Below, in pieces: positions 26,961 through 37,021 of a stretch of 64,000 nt of DNA (positions are counted from its first letter, which is position 1; each line of letters opens with the position of its first letter). A program made the position numbers and the translations under genes. This DNA is from Pyropia yezoensis (Eukaryota; Rhodophyta; Bangiophyceae; Bangiales; Bangiaceae): NCBI GenBank assembly GCA_009829735.1, contig CM020620.1, forward strand, positions 3,588,299 through 3,652,298, given 5' to 3'. The notes under the pieces are model-generated. The model searched no databases. It was not told the origin of the DNA and was given only the letters and a program-made list of their open reading frames with translations.

Positions 26961-29900
26961 GCTTCCCTTGAGTGGCGATTGGGTCGCGACCCCGGTTTTT
27001 CGTACAGCAGGGGGGGGGCGCCAGGATGGCACGGGTAGCCCCATGGGTGTGAGGAGTAGCGCCAGTAAAGGTGAAAGGGAGCCAGTACGGCGGCAAAGGA
27101 GCTTGTAGCGGGCAGTGCGCCATCGTCGTGGGGTGCGGCCACCAGGACAGTGAGTGGTGCCAACCACGGCGAATGTGGTGAACAGGACGGAGGAGGTGAC
27201 GCCCTCGAACGCTGGGGTGGCGCCAGAACCAGAGAGCAGCGGGAGTGACGCCCATCACTGGAAGGGGGGCAGCTGGTACGGACCAAGGTGGGGCCTCAGA
27301 AGCTGGATCGGTCTGGGGGTGTGTGTGGAGGGAGGAGCCCCTCCGTCACGAGGGCGAGGGGCAGCCTACTGTCTCAAGTCGGGGCGACGCTGGAAGCACT
27401 GTGGTGGTGGCTCTGGGTGCAGGACAGACCCGAGGAGGTCTTTCGCATAGGCATCTTGCACGACTTTGGCTCTGTGCCGCTTCTGAGGTCGCCCCACCGT
27501 GGCAGCCGCCAAGTCGACGCGGTCTGAGACTTCGGAAGGAAAAACGAAAGCGCTTGGCGGGGGCCGGTCACGCTAAAGGCAATGCCTGGATCGGGATCTT
27601 AGGAGATAACAATTCGAGCTTGGACATCGCTGCACTGCAGAAAATCACGTGCAGGTCACTCTCGCAAGATAAAAATGCAGGCATGATGGAATCAATGAGC
27701 TGGTCCCTGTGAGCCCGCGAGGTCGAGATGGGCAGGAGGAGTCGACTCACGTCAGCAATTGCGGTCAACCCCCAAAGGACGACGAGGCAGTCGCCGCACC
27801 ACGGTGCCAGTCCGTGCTCTTTGGCCCCTCTTTTTCCTCGCCCCCTGCCACAGTGCGAGGGAGAGAGGTCGGCCTGCTGGCGCGTGATTGGCTGACCACT
27901 CACGCAGTGACCCGTGCCACCACAAACAGGGGGGGGCAGCGGCAGAATGCCCCCACTCTTGGACGGCCGCACGAGCCGCAGCCCGCCCAGCCGCTGTCAA
28001 GTACGTCATCAAATCCAACGAGTCCAACAGTCGGCTGCCGCGTGCAGGATGCAGTTTTGTGTAGCCTGCACAGCGCAAGAGTTCCAGGTTAACCTGAACG
28101 AGATGGTGCCCCACAGAAGCATCCAGCACACTTCGGAAACAGCATCGGGTCACATGGAGAGAAGAACCCCCGATCGTCACAGGAAATGCAAATCAGAACG
28201 AAGCGGTTTTTCGGCTGCTTTCAGTTCCCTGCTCGCCACGGGAATGCCAGCGGACTATCGGATTTTAGTCACATACAAGTTCGCCCAGCTCGAGACAGCA
28301 GAGACCACTGCAGACTCCCCAGTGATCCCGTGTGCCGCTTACGATTAGTCGCGCTCTAATGCGCCGCCTAATCGATGGCGCTATAATGAGGTCCCCGTCA
28401 GGACCGCACCGGGCGGCAGTGGCGCGGCAGTGCACACATGGTGCAAAATACGGGATGGTTGCTTTTTGGCTGGTCGGGTAGCAGGACCATCCTGGGCACG
28501 AGCAGCTGTCAGGTCGCGTGCCGCTCGTGCCCTATGCCCACGCCAGGTCGCTACTTATCCCAACAAGCAAGAACAAACAAAGCACTGCAAAACTCTCACG
28601 CACGCGGCATGACCACAGACAGGCTCCTGCTCGTCCACCGGCCCGCGCAATCTGCTCTCTCCCACGCGCCCTCTGGGGTCCTGCGCACTGCGCGGACACC
28701 TGCACACAAGCGCACCCTCAAGCACCGTCATGGCCTAACGTCCAACTCCAGCAGCCCGTCGCCAACGACCTCCGTAGAGTAGCAGGACTCAATATATGGC
28801 AAAGACAGGCAGCGCGCAAGAAAGCGGGGGGGGGCACCAAGCACACAAAGAGCAGGGAGTAGAAGCGCAATCGGGGGGCAGAGTGTCGACAAAGGCGTGA
28901 GCGGCTGGGACACTGGCGGCGGGGAGGGGCTGTTAGTGCGCCTCTAAGGTCTCATTGACGCCCAGGGGCAACTTCTCTTCAGGGTGAGGACGTCAGGAGG
29001 ACCGCAACGGGGGTTGGCTGGTTCAGCCACCCGCGGACCCTACCTGCCGCCGACGCGCACTCGGCCGTGCAGCAAGACCCCGACCAAAGCACCCACCATC
29101 ACTCATGCCAGTGGTAGCCCCCCGCTGGCTCTAACGCGGTGCCGTAGCACCAGCGGGAGATGCTCTTGGTAAACCCACCCGCCGCCGCTGCCGGCAGCGG
29201 CGATGGCCGGCATCAGCGGGGGGGAGCAGCGGCACGGGCGGGGGCGGGGACGGGGGCAGGGGCGGGGGCAGAGGTGGGGGGTGGCGGCGCCTGGAGCGGC
29301 GTTGCGCCCCCAATGGTCATGTCGTCCACCAGGCGGGGGGAGGGCGGGGGAAGGGGGCGGGGTGGGGGGGGGAGGGGGTGGGTGGCGGTGGTGGTGGTGG
29401 TAGTGGTGGTGGTGGCGGCGGCGGCGTCAGCGGCGGCGGCGGCAACGCCTTCTGTAGTTGCACGGCTCCGGGTTGGTGCGACACACGCGGGTTGGCGCCC
29501 TTTTCTCTGCCCGGCGAGATCGCAGCCTGCGACGGCCGGGGGCTTGTCCTCCTACATTGGATGGAAATGGGAGATATGCAGTACATTTTACATACGTGCT
29601 CACTCTTGGTTGGTTCACTTTCATATTTCCAAGCGTGGCACTCCACATAACCGTCCCTGATTGGACGGCTTGATCTCCACTCTCGTGAAATTGAACTTTG
29701 CTTGCTTTGTAGAATTCCGTTGCGTGCCACAGACGGTTTTGCAAGCCTACCGTCTTGGTCTCCAGCCGTGGCTGTGAACAAAGTAGCGCAAAGGGAAGGG
29801 CGGGGGCGGCGCCCCTACGGCCGCGGCGCTGCCGCTAGGGCCGCACCGCCACGGCAAGCAACGAGATGGACGCGGCGCCAGCGGCCCCGGCAAAGCCGCG

Positions 29901-30718
29901 CCAAGCCAACATGGAAACGGGGAGGGCAGGCGCGGGGCCGCTGCGGCCGCGCCGCCACGACAAACAGTGGGGTGGACGCGGCGGCAGCGGCGCCCGCAAT
30001 GCCGCGCCACGCCGCCAACTGCGAGATGGGCAGGGCAGGCGGGGGCGACGCCAGCACCGGCACACCGCCACGGCAAAGAGCGGGGTCAGAAGGCGGGGGC
30101 GACTTGCAGCGCGGGCATGGGAAGTGGCTCGTGGTATCCACCAAGTGCTCCGGGGCTCACCCGCCGTCTGCGCGCAATCGCCTAATGCGAAATCAGCCGC
30201 TTAATAACCAGTTAACGGGCAGTGCTCCCGCGACTGTGTGCGGCTCGGCTCCTTACTGGTTGTCTCTGACAGGGACCAGCAGTAGAGTCTGCAGAGACTC
30301 GCAGGATCGCCCCACATGCTGGCCTGTTGCCGTTTCCCAGGCACGAGGGTCGACCGAAAAGCGGCGTGGCGTGAACCGGGGAGTCCCGGCTTGTGTCCGG
30401 TGGTCTTTACAAGGACGAAAATCCGGTAGTTGACGGGGTTTTGAGTGTGCAGGCTTGTCCAGTGAGTAGTCCTATTGTCACTTCCCGTGACGATGTCTTC
30501 GGAGCCTCCCGACCGGCTGTGTCCCGGTAGCACTCTGGGGAACTATTTCGGGTCACGCCGCCGCTTAAAATTCGGAGAAGGGCAATAGTGGTCGGCGGAA
30601 CTGTGAGTGCCAGGTTTCAGCGCACAAGCGAATCTGGACACGTTGTTTCGTCTGCTGGAATTCTTGAACCTCATGAACCATTTGATTTAGAACTTTATTT
30701 TAGCTCGCGCTGGCGTCG
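26961..30718. other. Intergenic stretch, no confident gene
   Basis: The only reading frame with a balanced composition is a short minus-strand one at about 27570-27760 (ending SKLELLSPKIPIQALPLA), which could be an exon but has no recognisable family. A G-rich simple tract lies at 29220-29450. A small plus-strand ORF of 31 codons starts at 30493. I saw no tRNA-like fold or transposase. Confidence 0.4.
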
Positions 30719-30748
30719 TAGAATCGCCTCTGCAAGGTGGCGATTCTA
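30719..30748. repeat. 10-bp perfect inverted repeat
   Basis: TAGAATCGCC and GGCGATTCTA flank a 10-nt loop. It lies beside the plus-strand ORF at 30939-31661 and beyond the 3' end of the minus-strand transposase-like gene, so it could be a transposon end or an RNA hairpin; nothing distinguishes these. Confidence 0.5.
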
Positions 30749-30938
30749 GGTACTTTGACCTACTTGCGCTGCCTCGGCGCTTGCCCGCCCGCGACTTGCG
30801 CTCATCTCGCATGCTGGCCCTCTGCCGCGGCCCGCCATCGCCGGACGGCCTCGCTCGCATCGGCTCCCGCTGGGTACTCGCGACCCCCCCATGCCAGCAA
30901 CCAGCTGACCCGCAACCCCTTTCCCCTCCCTCTGCTGA

Positions 30939-31661
30939 GCCCTCTCCCTGCGCGTCTGCGGCAAGCAACTTTTCTTCAACGGCTGCCTCGCCACCCACGG
31001 CGCGCAACCCCCCCAAGTGTGCCAACCTCACCTCGGCGGCGACCCCCGTGGCCAGCGGCATCCTCTTCGCGCTGGCTACCTCCACAACAGCGTGGTCGGT
31101 GCCGGCAACGCCGCCCGTCCGTACACGCGCTGGGGTGGCTTTCCCGCTAGTGACCTTGCTGGCGCCTCACGTGCCCTGACCCAAGTCTTCCCACACCTAC
31201 CTGCCGTCTCCCTTGTATCCCCTCTTCCTCTCGCTGGCGACCAGTCGCTGAGCTTTTCCGCCTGCTGTTTAACTGGCTGTCGTCCACCTCGTCGCCGTTG
31301 CCAACCGTCTTGCATCTGCGGCTTGTGCCAAGACTGCATGGACGGCATCCGCGCTCGCCAGACTCGTTCTGGCGATTCAAGTGCGCGCCGGGATGCGTCA
31401 TCGACGCAGAGGTCTGTGTCGGTGGCGAGCGATGGTGGGATTGCTCGAGCGCTGGATGTGCGCATCATTGCAGCTGTCTTGCTGAAGGACCAGGCGGCGG
31501 AAGAGCTGGCATCTGCATCCGCGGCCGTCAAGGCGTTGCATGCTCGGCTTGCCAGCGAGGCGGAGGGGCGAGAGATGGAGGGGCTTGGCAAGCGGCTCGA
31601 GCTGGCCAAACAATGCAAGAGCAGTGCTCAAGCAGACTTTGAAAGACGCGTGGCCACCTAG
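30939..31661 (+). CDS. Possible Cys-rich/coiled-coil protein, unrecognised
   Basis: The frame is open from 30939 and reads LRVCGKQLFFNGCLATHG, VCQPHLGGDPRGQ and a cysteine cluster (CLTGC, RRRCQPSCICGLCQDC), which could bind zinc. It ends in a charged helical stretch (AAEELASASAAVKALHARLA, then KRLELAKQC) that looks like a coiled coil. No ATG is obvious in this frame, so an upstream exon is likely. It converges on and overlaps the end of the minus-strand transposase-like gene by about 130 bp, so one of the two 3' ends may be non-coding. It may be a partner gene of the same transposon. Confidence 0.4.
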   Translation, partial: ALSLRVCGKQLFFNGCLATHGAQPPQVCQPHLGGDPRGQRHPLRAGYLHNSVVGAGNAARPYTRWGGFPASDLAGASRALTQVFPHLPAVSLVSPLPLAGDQSLSFSACCLTGCRPPRRRCQPSCICGLCQDCMDGIRARQTRSGDSSARRDASSTQRSVSVASDGGIARALDVRIIAAVLLKDQAAEELASASAAVKALHARLASEAEGREMEGLGKRLELAKQCKSSAQADFERRVAT

Positions 31662-33994
31662 GAGCCTCCTTGCATATGCCAGCCGCCCACTTGTTGCGCG
31701 CTTTGGCGGCCGTGCTGGCCTCAGCGCCGCACGCTGGCAGCTGCGGCTTGTTCTCTCGGCGTCGTTTGTCGCCCGCCTTGGTGGCCTTGTGTGCTCCCGC
31801 CGCGCTGGGCCTCCGCGAGGGGGAGTGGCGCGCCAACACTTCGGCCCCCGCCTCCCTCGCCAGCGCCATCGCCCGCACGAACGCCGTGGCGCGCTCAAGC
31901 TCCGTGGCGCCAAGGTACTTGTCAGCGTTCTGACCGTACCGCCCGTGCCAGGCTTCAAGCCCCTGTTCCCCATACAGTCCGATACTCCCGAACCGCTGCA
32001 AAAAAGCGGGAGCATGACACATGAGACTGTGAAGCTTGGGGGAGATGGATAGCCGGGGAAAGCTGGTTTTCGGCAGGCTGACCATGCCCGCCGTATCCGC
32101 CTGGAAGCTCCGGACCTCGTCCGCAGGAACAACTGAGGCCCGGTTGAGCATCGTGCGGACGCGGTTCCATATGGTCCAGGCCTCCTCGAAGGCGGCGAGG
32201 TGGCCGTCCGACACCCTCCCCTTCAGTGCAGCACACACGACCGCCCAGCTGTCACCAATGGTATGGCAGTCGCGGCCGATGAACAGCCCTCCTTTGAAGA
32301 ACGTCGGCCGCACGCGCACCTGGTCGTGCAGTATCTCAACTAGCTCCCGGGCGAAGGCAGCGCCCGCCTGCCGCCAACGCGCTGCATCCTGGCTGGCGCT
32401 TGCGCACAGCATCACCATCTCAATTGCGAGACGCAAGCACCGGAAGTTTATTCCGATGGTCGCGTGCAGGGGAATCGGTACGATTTGCCCTGGTACGATC
32501 GCAAGTAGCAGGCTCCGCTCGACTGATCCCCGGTCCCCGACAGCAGGTACAGCGCCCTCGGCCAGCATACGAGTCGAGTAGTACGAGGCCTCCCGCAAAC
32601 GCCGGCCGACGACAACGTCCTGCAGTGTCCCGTACGTCGCGTCCAGCAACCTCTGCGCCGCGCTGGGCGACCGCGTGCTCAAGCAGTAAAGGCACGGCTG
32701 CGTTGCAGACGCGCCCTTGTGCCCCAGCACGTCACACTGCGCGGCATAGTCGCCCCCGAGGAACAGCCGCACGGGCTGCCGCTCACCGCGGACAAGGACC
32801 CCCTCTCGCAGCAGGGCGACAACTTGAGGCTGGTGCGTCAGCAGCATCTTCTTGAGGTCCTCGTACTTTTCGTCGTCACAGGGGCAGACGCCCGCCAGGA
32901 TGGTGTTTGATGGATTGTTGGGGTGGGCTTGGTTGATAATGGCCGCTACAATCTTGACGGTTCCGGGGTCGCCGCCTTTTTCAAGCCCCACGGTAACCTG
33001 CACCTCATGCACAGAAGGAGCAGGTGCGCCAGGGAAGGGCCCCACTCTGAAGGCCCCGGCGCTCTCCGATAGTGACGGCGGGAGGACGACCCTCTCAATG
33101 AAGGCGTCCTTATCGATGAGCGCCGACACGCCTTCCAGGATTGCCGCCGTCAGGGACGCCAGGTGGGCGCCTGTGCCGGTCGCAACGACTACTTTGCCCG
33201 GCAGGGAGCAAAGCTGCCGGCGCGCAGCGCGCAGCACGGGCTGGCTCGCCAGTCCGCTGTGGGCCCCCCCCCAGAGCCAGGCGCCAGCGGTTGAAGCACC
33301 GCTGGCTCATGGAGAGCGCTGCCACCAGGCCCACCTGCTCAGGGAGAGACAGGTGTGCACGCGCGCGCGAGACGGGCACCCGACGACGCGGCAAGCTCTC
33401 GCCCGCGGCGCCCCCCGCCACTCGAAAGCGGCGCGCGCGGGCGCGGCGCTTGTTGTCCTGGCTGGTCTTGACCCGCGCCTTCCGTGGCGTCAGCCGCCTG
33501 ACGTACACGCGCTTCGCCCCGTTCTTGTGCTTCAGCCGTATTTCAAGGCGCTTGTCACGGAGCAAAATTGCCCCAGCAAATGCCTCAAGTACAGCAGTAT
33601 CCTGGTCTCCTTGGTACTTCCCTGCCAGAAGCCCGGCCAGAAATGCACGGCTGCTCGGGAGCTCCGCCGCCTCCGCCGCTACCGCGCCTCCCGTCCACCG
33701 CACCATCGCTCCACTTGAGTCCCCCTCGTGCCGCTGCTGGACTTCTCCTGCTGCAGGGGCGACACACACGTCGGGGCGGTCCCGCTTCTCCTCTAGTGGG
33801 CGCCCGCCGACAGCTTCCGGCTCAGCTTCCGGCTCAGCAGCCCGGCGGGCGGTCTGTCCTGCTGCTGCCCACCTCCCCCCGGCCACAAGGTTGACACTTG
33901 AGGTTGGCGCTTGAGCTGCGGCAGGGAGCGAGGCGGCGTGCGTAGCCTCCAAGGTGGAGGGGCTCGCAGCTCCCCCGCTTTTGCGCGTGGGGTG
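31528..33994 (-). pseudogene. RAG1/Transib-reminiscent transposase gene, 3' portion, cut at 33994 by element B
   Basis: Two frames meet at a run of nine G (complement of 33263-33271). The upstream frame (33994 to about 33270) has an Ala/Pro-rich linker, helical segments and LSLPEQVGLVAALSMSQRC. The downstream frame (33237-31528) has a GLEKGGD segment near residue 84, GGDYAAQCDVLGHKG near 161, C-x2-C at 182-185, PLHATIGI near 257, KLH...CHAP near 402-410, then FGSIGLYGEQGLEAWHG near 416-431. The order (acidic strand, C-x2-C, HxxxG, H...GSIG...E) recalls the RNase H-fold catalytic core of RAG1 and Transib transposases. The first catalytic Asp is not certain; Glu stands where I would look for it. 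An uncharacterised DNA-transposon family is the alternative. Coding runs straight into the B LTR at 33995, and a candidate 5' part lies beyond B at 43640-43897. Confidence 0.5.
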
Positions 33995-34402
33995 TGTGGT
34001 ATAAAACTCGATCCTCTCAGACACGTGTCAATATCCCTCGGGGGAAAGGGACAGGTAACGCAGAAAGGGGAACTACGAGAATGGTATGCCTGTTGCCTCA
34101 CGTGCCTGCTCGCAGGGCAAACAGATACGCACGGTAGTGCACACGGGGAAGAGGAAAGCAAACGCGCAGTTGTCTTTTTCCCTGAGGGCGCGGGCCGAGG
34201 GCGCCTCGCTGTCCCTCTTAACGTGCATCTGGGGGAACCCCGGCACGTTGGCCCGGTAGCCCCCCCATAACCCCGAGTGGCCCCGACCCGAGTCTAACCT
34301 CGTCAGGTCGGGGGCCACTATCACTACTAATTCTATTCCCACTCACTAATCTCACACTCAAATTCTCTCAAATCAAGTCCCTCACAAATATGCAAAAACA
34401 CA
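33995..34402 (-). repeat. 3' LTR of B (inner end tentative)
   Basis: The outer end TGTGGTATAAAAC at 33995 is fixed by identity with 43077. The inner end is placed at ACACA (34402), followed by TCAGAAATCCCTCTCTC, the complement of a purine-rich tract; other CA positions nearby are possible. A TATAAA near the outer edge points on the plus strand towards the antisense ORF. Confidence 0.6.
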
Positions 34403-34749
34403 TCAGAAATCCCTCTCTCGCGTGTGGATAGCGTAGTCCACCGCATCCCAGTGCCGGGCACGGGCCACGGCCGCCAACCATCGCCACACGGCGGGCGTGT
34501 TCTGGCACCTGGTGCCCTCTGGTTGCAGTCCCGGGTCGGCGCCAAGTCGGGGCCAGGGATGCTACATAGCTCCCTCCCTAGTCCGGCACGTCCTCGGGCC
34601 GAACCAGGTGCCACCGTGCACAGCCTCGAGCACGTCCACACCGGTGCCGAGGTCGAGCGTCTTCACCCGGTCACGATCACCTGCCCCGATTCTGCCCCCC
34701 CCCTCCGCTCCTTCACCTTGGCCCTCTCGTTCCCCGGAGTCTGGACGGT

Positions 34750-36876
34750 ATGTCCAGTTCCGAGATCCAAGCTGGGCCCGTGGTTCCGGCGGCGAGTGTT
34801 GCGGAGGAGAACTCGGGTCGTCGTGCCCCTCTCCTGCCTCCGGTTCCTCGGATGTCGGTGCCGGCGCCGGTCGCCACGGCGGGGACGGATCGAGTTCCCC
34901 CGGCTTCCGCGATGCACCCGGTCGAGGCCCCCCCGGAGGGTCTCCCGGAGATGCTTCTTGGGCAGGACCCTCTGGCGGCCCGGCGTTACTCCACGGTGGT
35001 CGGCAACGCCGGCGCGGCCCAGTGCCAGCAGGATTGCAAGGACCTCTGGCGCAAGGAACTCCAGCGCGGGGTCTTGACCGAGATGGACAAGGCACGTCTT
35101 CACACGGCGGACCAGATGCGCCTGGCACAAGACCGCTCCCAGAGCTTCTCGGGTTCCTCTTGGGTTGCTCGTCTGGAGGATCTCCCCTTCGCGCTGGTAC
35201 TGGATCTACCCTTGACCGAGCGTCGCGTGTCCGCGTCCGTTCTCCGGTGGCCGGAGGAGGAAGGGTACGTCCACCGGGCGCTCAAGGTCTGGGACGAGGC
35301 GCTCAAGGGGTCGGGAAGCTTGAACTGCGACCCCCGTCCGAGCATGGTCGCTCTGGAGCCGCCTTTCTTGACCCGGAAATACTCCAAGTTGTCGCCGGCA
35401 CGGGAGCAGGGTGAGCGACGCGGGCGTCAGCGTGACTTCCTTGTGAGCTGCAACCACCAGGAGTTCTGGAAGCTGGACAAGGCTAACCGGGCGGCATACT
35501 ACCCCAAGGTCATCCCGCAGCAGCAGGAAGTCGAGATCCCGGTCGGGTTTGCTCCTTCCAGCATCCCTTGCACCTGGTACTTCTTGGACGCCTTGACTCA
35601 GGCGTCGATCAAGGGCTTCTTCCACTCAATCCCGTACATGATGTACACGTCCGAGATGACAGTCTTGGCGGCCAACCACTGGCTTCACGAGGTCTTGGTG
35701 TCCAACCGGCTTTGGTTTCTCCCCGACCTCCTGATGGTCTGGATTGTCGACAAGTTGACCGTCGACTTCCTGTGCAGCGAGGACGAGGAGTACAAGGAGC
35801 TCTTCCAGGCGATGATCGACTTCCGGCGTCTGGTACCGGTGCATGACCGGAACTTCTTGAACGCGATTGCCGACCAGAACCGCCCGCGTCGGGATGGCTT
35901 CGGTTGGGCGCAGGTGGTCTACCAGTCTTCTCCGGCCAAGGTGCAGCTGGCGACGCCGCTTCCGGCGTGGCCGCAGCTAGGTAGCTTTCCTGCTCCGGCC
36001 GCCCTTGATCTTCTGCCAGTTGGGCCGCCGGTGCAGGAATCGGGATGGGCCGCGGCGGTCGGTCGGGCGTCTGCGGCGGCTCCGCTTCCTCTTGTTGCCC
36101 CTGTCGCCCCGGTCGCCTCGGTCGCCTCGCCTGAACCGTCACCGGCGCGTCCGCGCCCTGTTCCGGCTGTGCCGGTACTTCAAGCTCCTCCGGCACCGCG
36201 CTTGTCTGCGGCGAGTCTGGGAGTGGCCGTGCGGTCGCCGACTACTCCGGCCGCTCTACCCCGGACGCCTTCTTCCAACGCCGGCGGCGCTGTGCCTCCG
36301 CTGGAGTTGGGTACTCCGGTCTCGGGGGCCGTTGTGGATCGTCCGGTAGTGTCATCCTCGGGCCGGTTCGAGATTCCGGCGCCGACTCTGCGCCTTACCC
36401 GCTTCCGGGTGCCTGACTGGTACCTGAACCAAGGTGGTCCAACATGCGACCAGTACGACGTCGGTATGATTGAAGACCAGCTGGGTCGTCTTCCGGTGCA
36501 GGTTGAAGGCGTCGGGTCTTCTCTGGTGCTGGGCACTTACGCCAGTGTCTTGAACGACGTGGTCGACCGGGTGTTTGCTTGCGCGGACAGTGGTCAGATG
36601 TCGAACAACCCGGTGGTTGGCGAACTTCTGGCGACTTTGACGCGGCATGGCTTGGCCCAGCAGTGGTCAGAGACCTTCACGGGCTTCCAGCGGCGCCGAC
36701 GGACATATCTGGATGAGCGGGAGCCACCGGCAACTACTGGTACTACTCCGATGGCGTCATACCGGGATGCGCCGCGTCCACCGCACTACGTCATCCCGTC
36801 TTCCTCCGGTTCCCGTCGTACCGCGGAGGCAACGCCGGAGGACACTCCCGCGGCTCAGCGTCCGCGCCGGGAGTAG
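34750..36876 (+). CDS. Antisense accessory ORF (aORF) of lineage B
   Basis: A 708-residue protein on the strand opposite gag-pol, ATG at 34750 (MSSSEIQAGP), intact. The N-terminal 70 residues are Pro/Ala-rich. A folded-looking region spans about 75-380 and carries YYPK at 250-253, VEIPVGF at 261-267, WLHEV at 311-315 and LWFLPDLL at 321-328. In the family A protein the spacing from YYPK to VE(V/I)PxGF is also 11 residues, and WLLEV and LWHLP follow in the same order, so I infer common descent. A Pro/Ala/Val-rich linker follows, then a second helical region (about 550-640) and a basic end. It lacks the strong Arg/Ser tail of A. It converges with pol across 145 bp. Function unknown. Confidence 0.8.
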   Translation: MSSSEIQAGPVVPAASVAEENSGRRAPLLPPVPRMSVPAPVATAGTDRVPPASAMHPVEAPPEGLPEMLLGQDPLAARRYSTVVGNAGAAQCQQDCKDLWRKELQRGVLTEMDKARLHTADQMRLAQDRSQSFSGSSWVARLEDLPFALVLDLPLTERRVSASVLRWPEEEGYVHRALKVWDEALKGSGSLNCDPRPSMVALEPPFLTRKYSKLSPAREQGERRGRQRDFLVSCNHQEFWKLDKANRAAYYPKVIPQQQEVEIPVGFAPSSIPCTWYFLDALTQASIKGFFHSIPYMMYTSEMTVLAANHWLHEVLVSNRLWFLPDLLMVWIVDKLTVDFLCSEDEEYKELFQAMIDFRRLVPVHDRNFLNAIADQNRPRRDGFGWAQVVYQSSPAKVQLATPLPAWPQLGSFPAPAALDLLPVGPPVQESGWAAAVGRASAAAPLPLVAPVAPVASVASPEPSPARPRPVPAVPVLQAPPAPRLSAASLGVAVRSPTTPAALPRTPSSNAGGAVPPLELGTPVSGAVVDRPVVSSSGRFEIPAPTLRLTRFRVPDWYLNQGGPTCDQYDVGMIEDQLGRLPVQVEGVGSSLVLGTYASVLNDVVDRVFACADSGQMSNNPVVGELLATLTRHGLAQQWSETFTGFQRRRRTYLDEREPPATTGTTPMASYRDAPRPPHYVIPSSSGSRRTAEATPEDTPAAQRPRRE

Positions 36877-37021
36877 TAGTTGGAGGCAGGGAGGGTGAGG
36901 GTCTTGGGAGAAGCGAGGAGGGAAGAGGCGGAGAGAAGGGTTGCTCGAGCGGGTGCTTGGTTTCCTTGATTGTTCCATGCTTGCATTGCGTGTTCTCCTT
37001 GATATACCCGTTCCCTTCTTC

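Noticed and set aside
29160..29450. G-rich tract as a gene or telomeric array
   Set aside because: Simple GGT/GGC sequence without a telomere unit or coding signature.
31528..33237. KDZ (Kyakuja-Dileera-Zisupton) transposase as the identity of this gene
   Set aside because: The C-x2-C and H...GSIG...E arrangement fits RAG1/Transib better, and I cannot see the KDZ hallmark block; left as RAG-like with moderate confidence.
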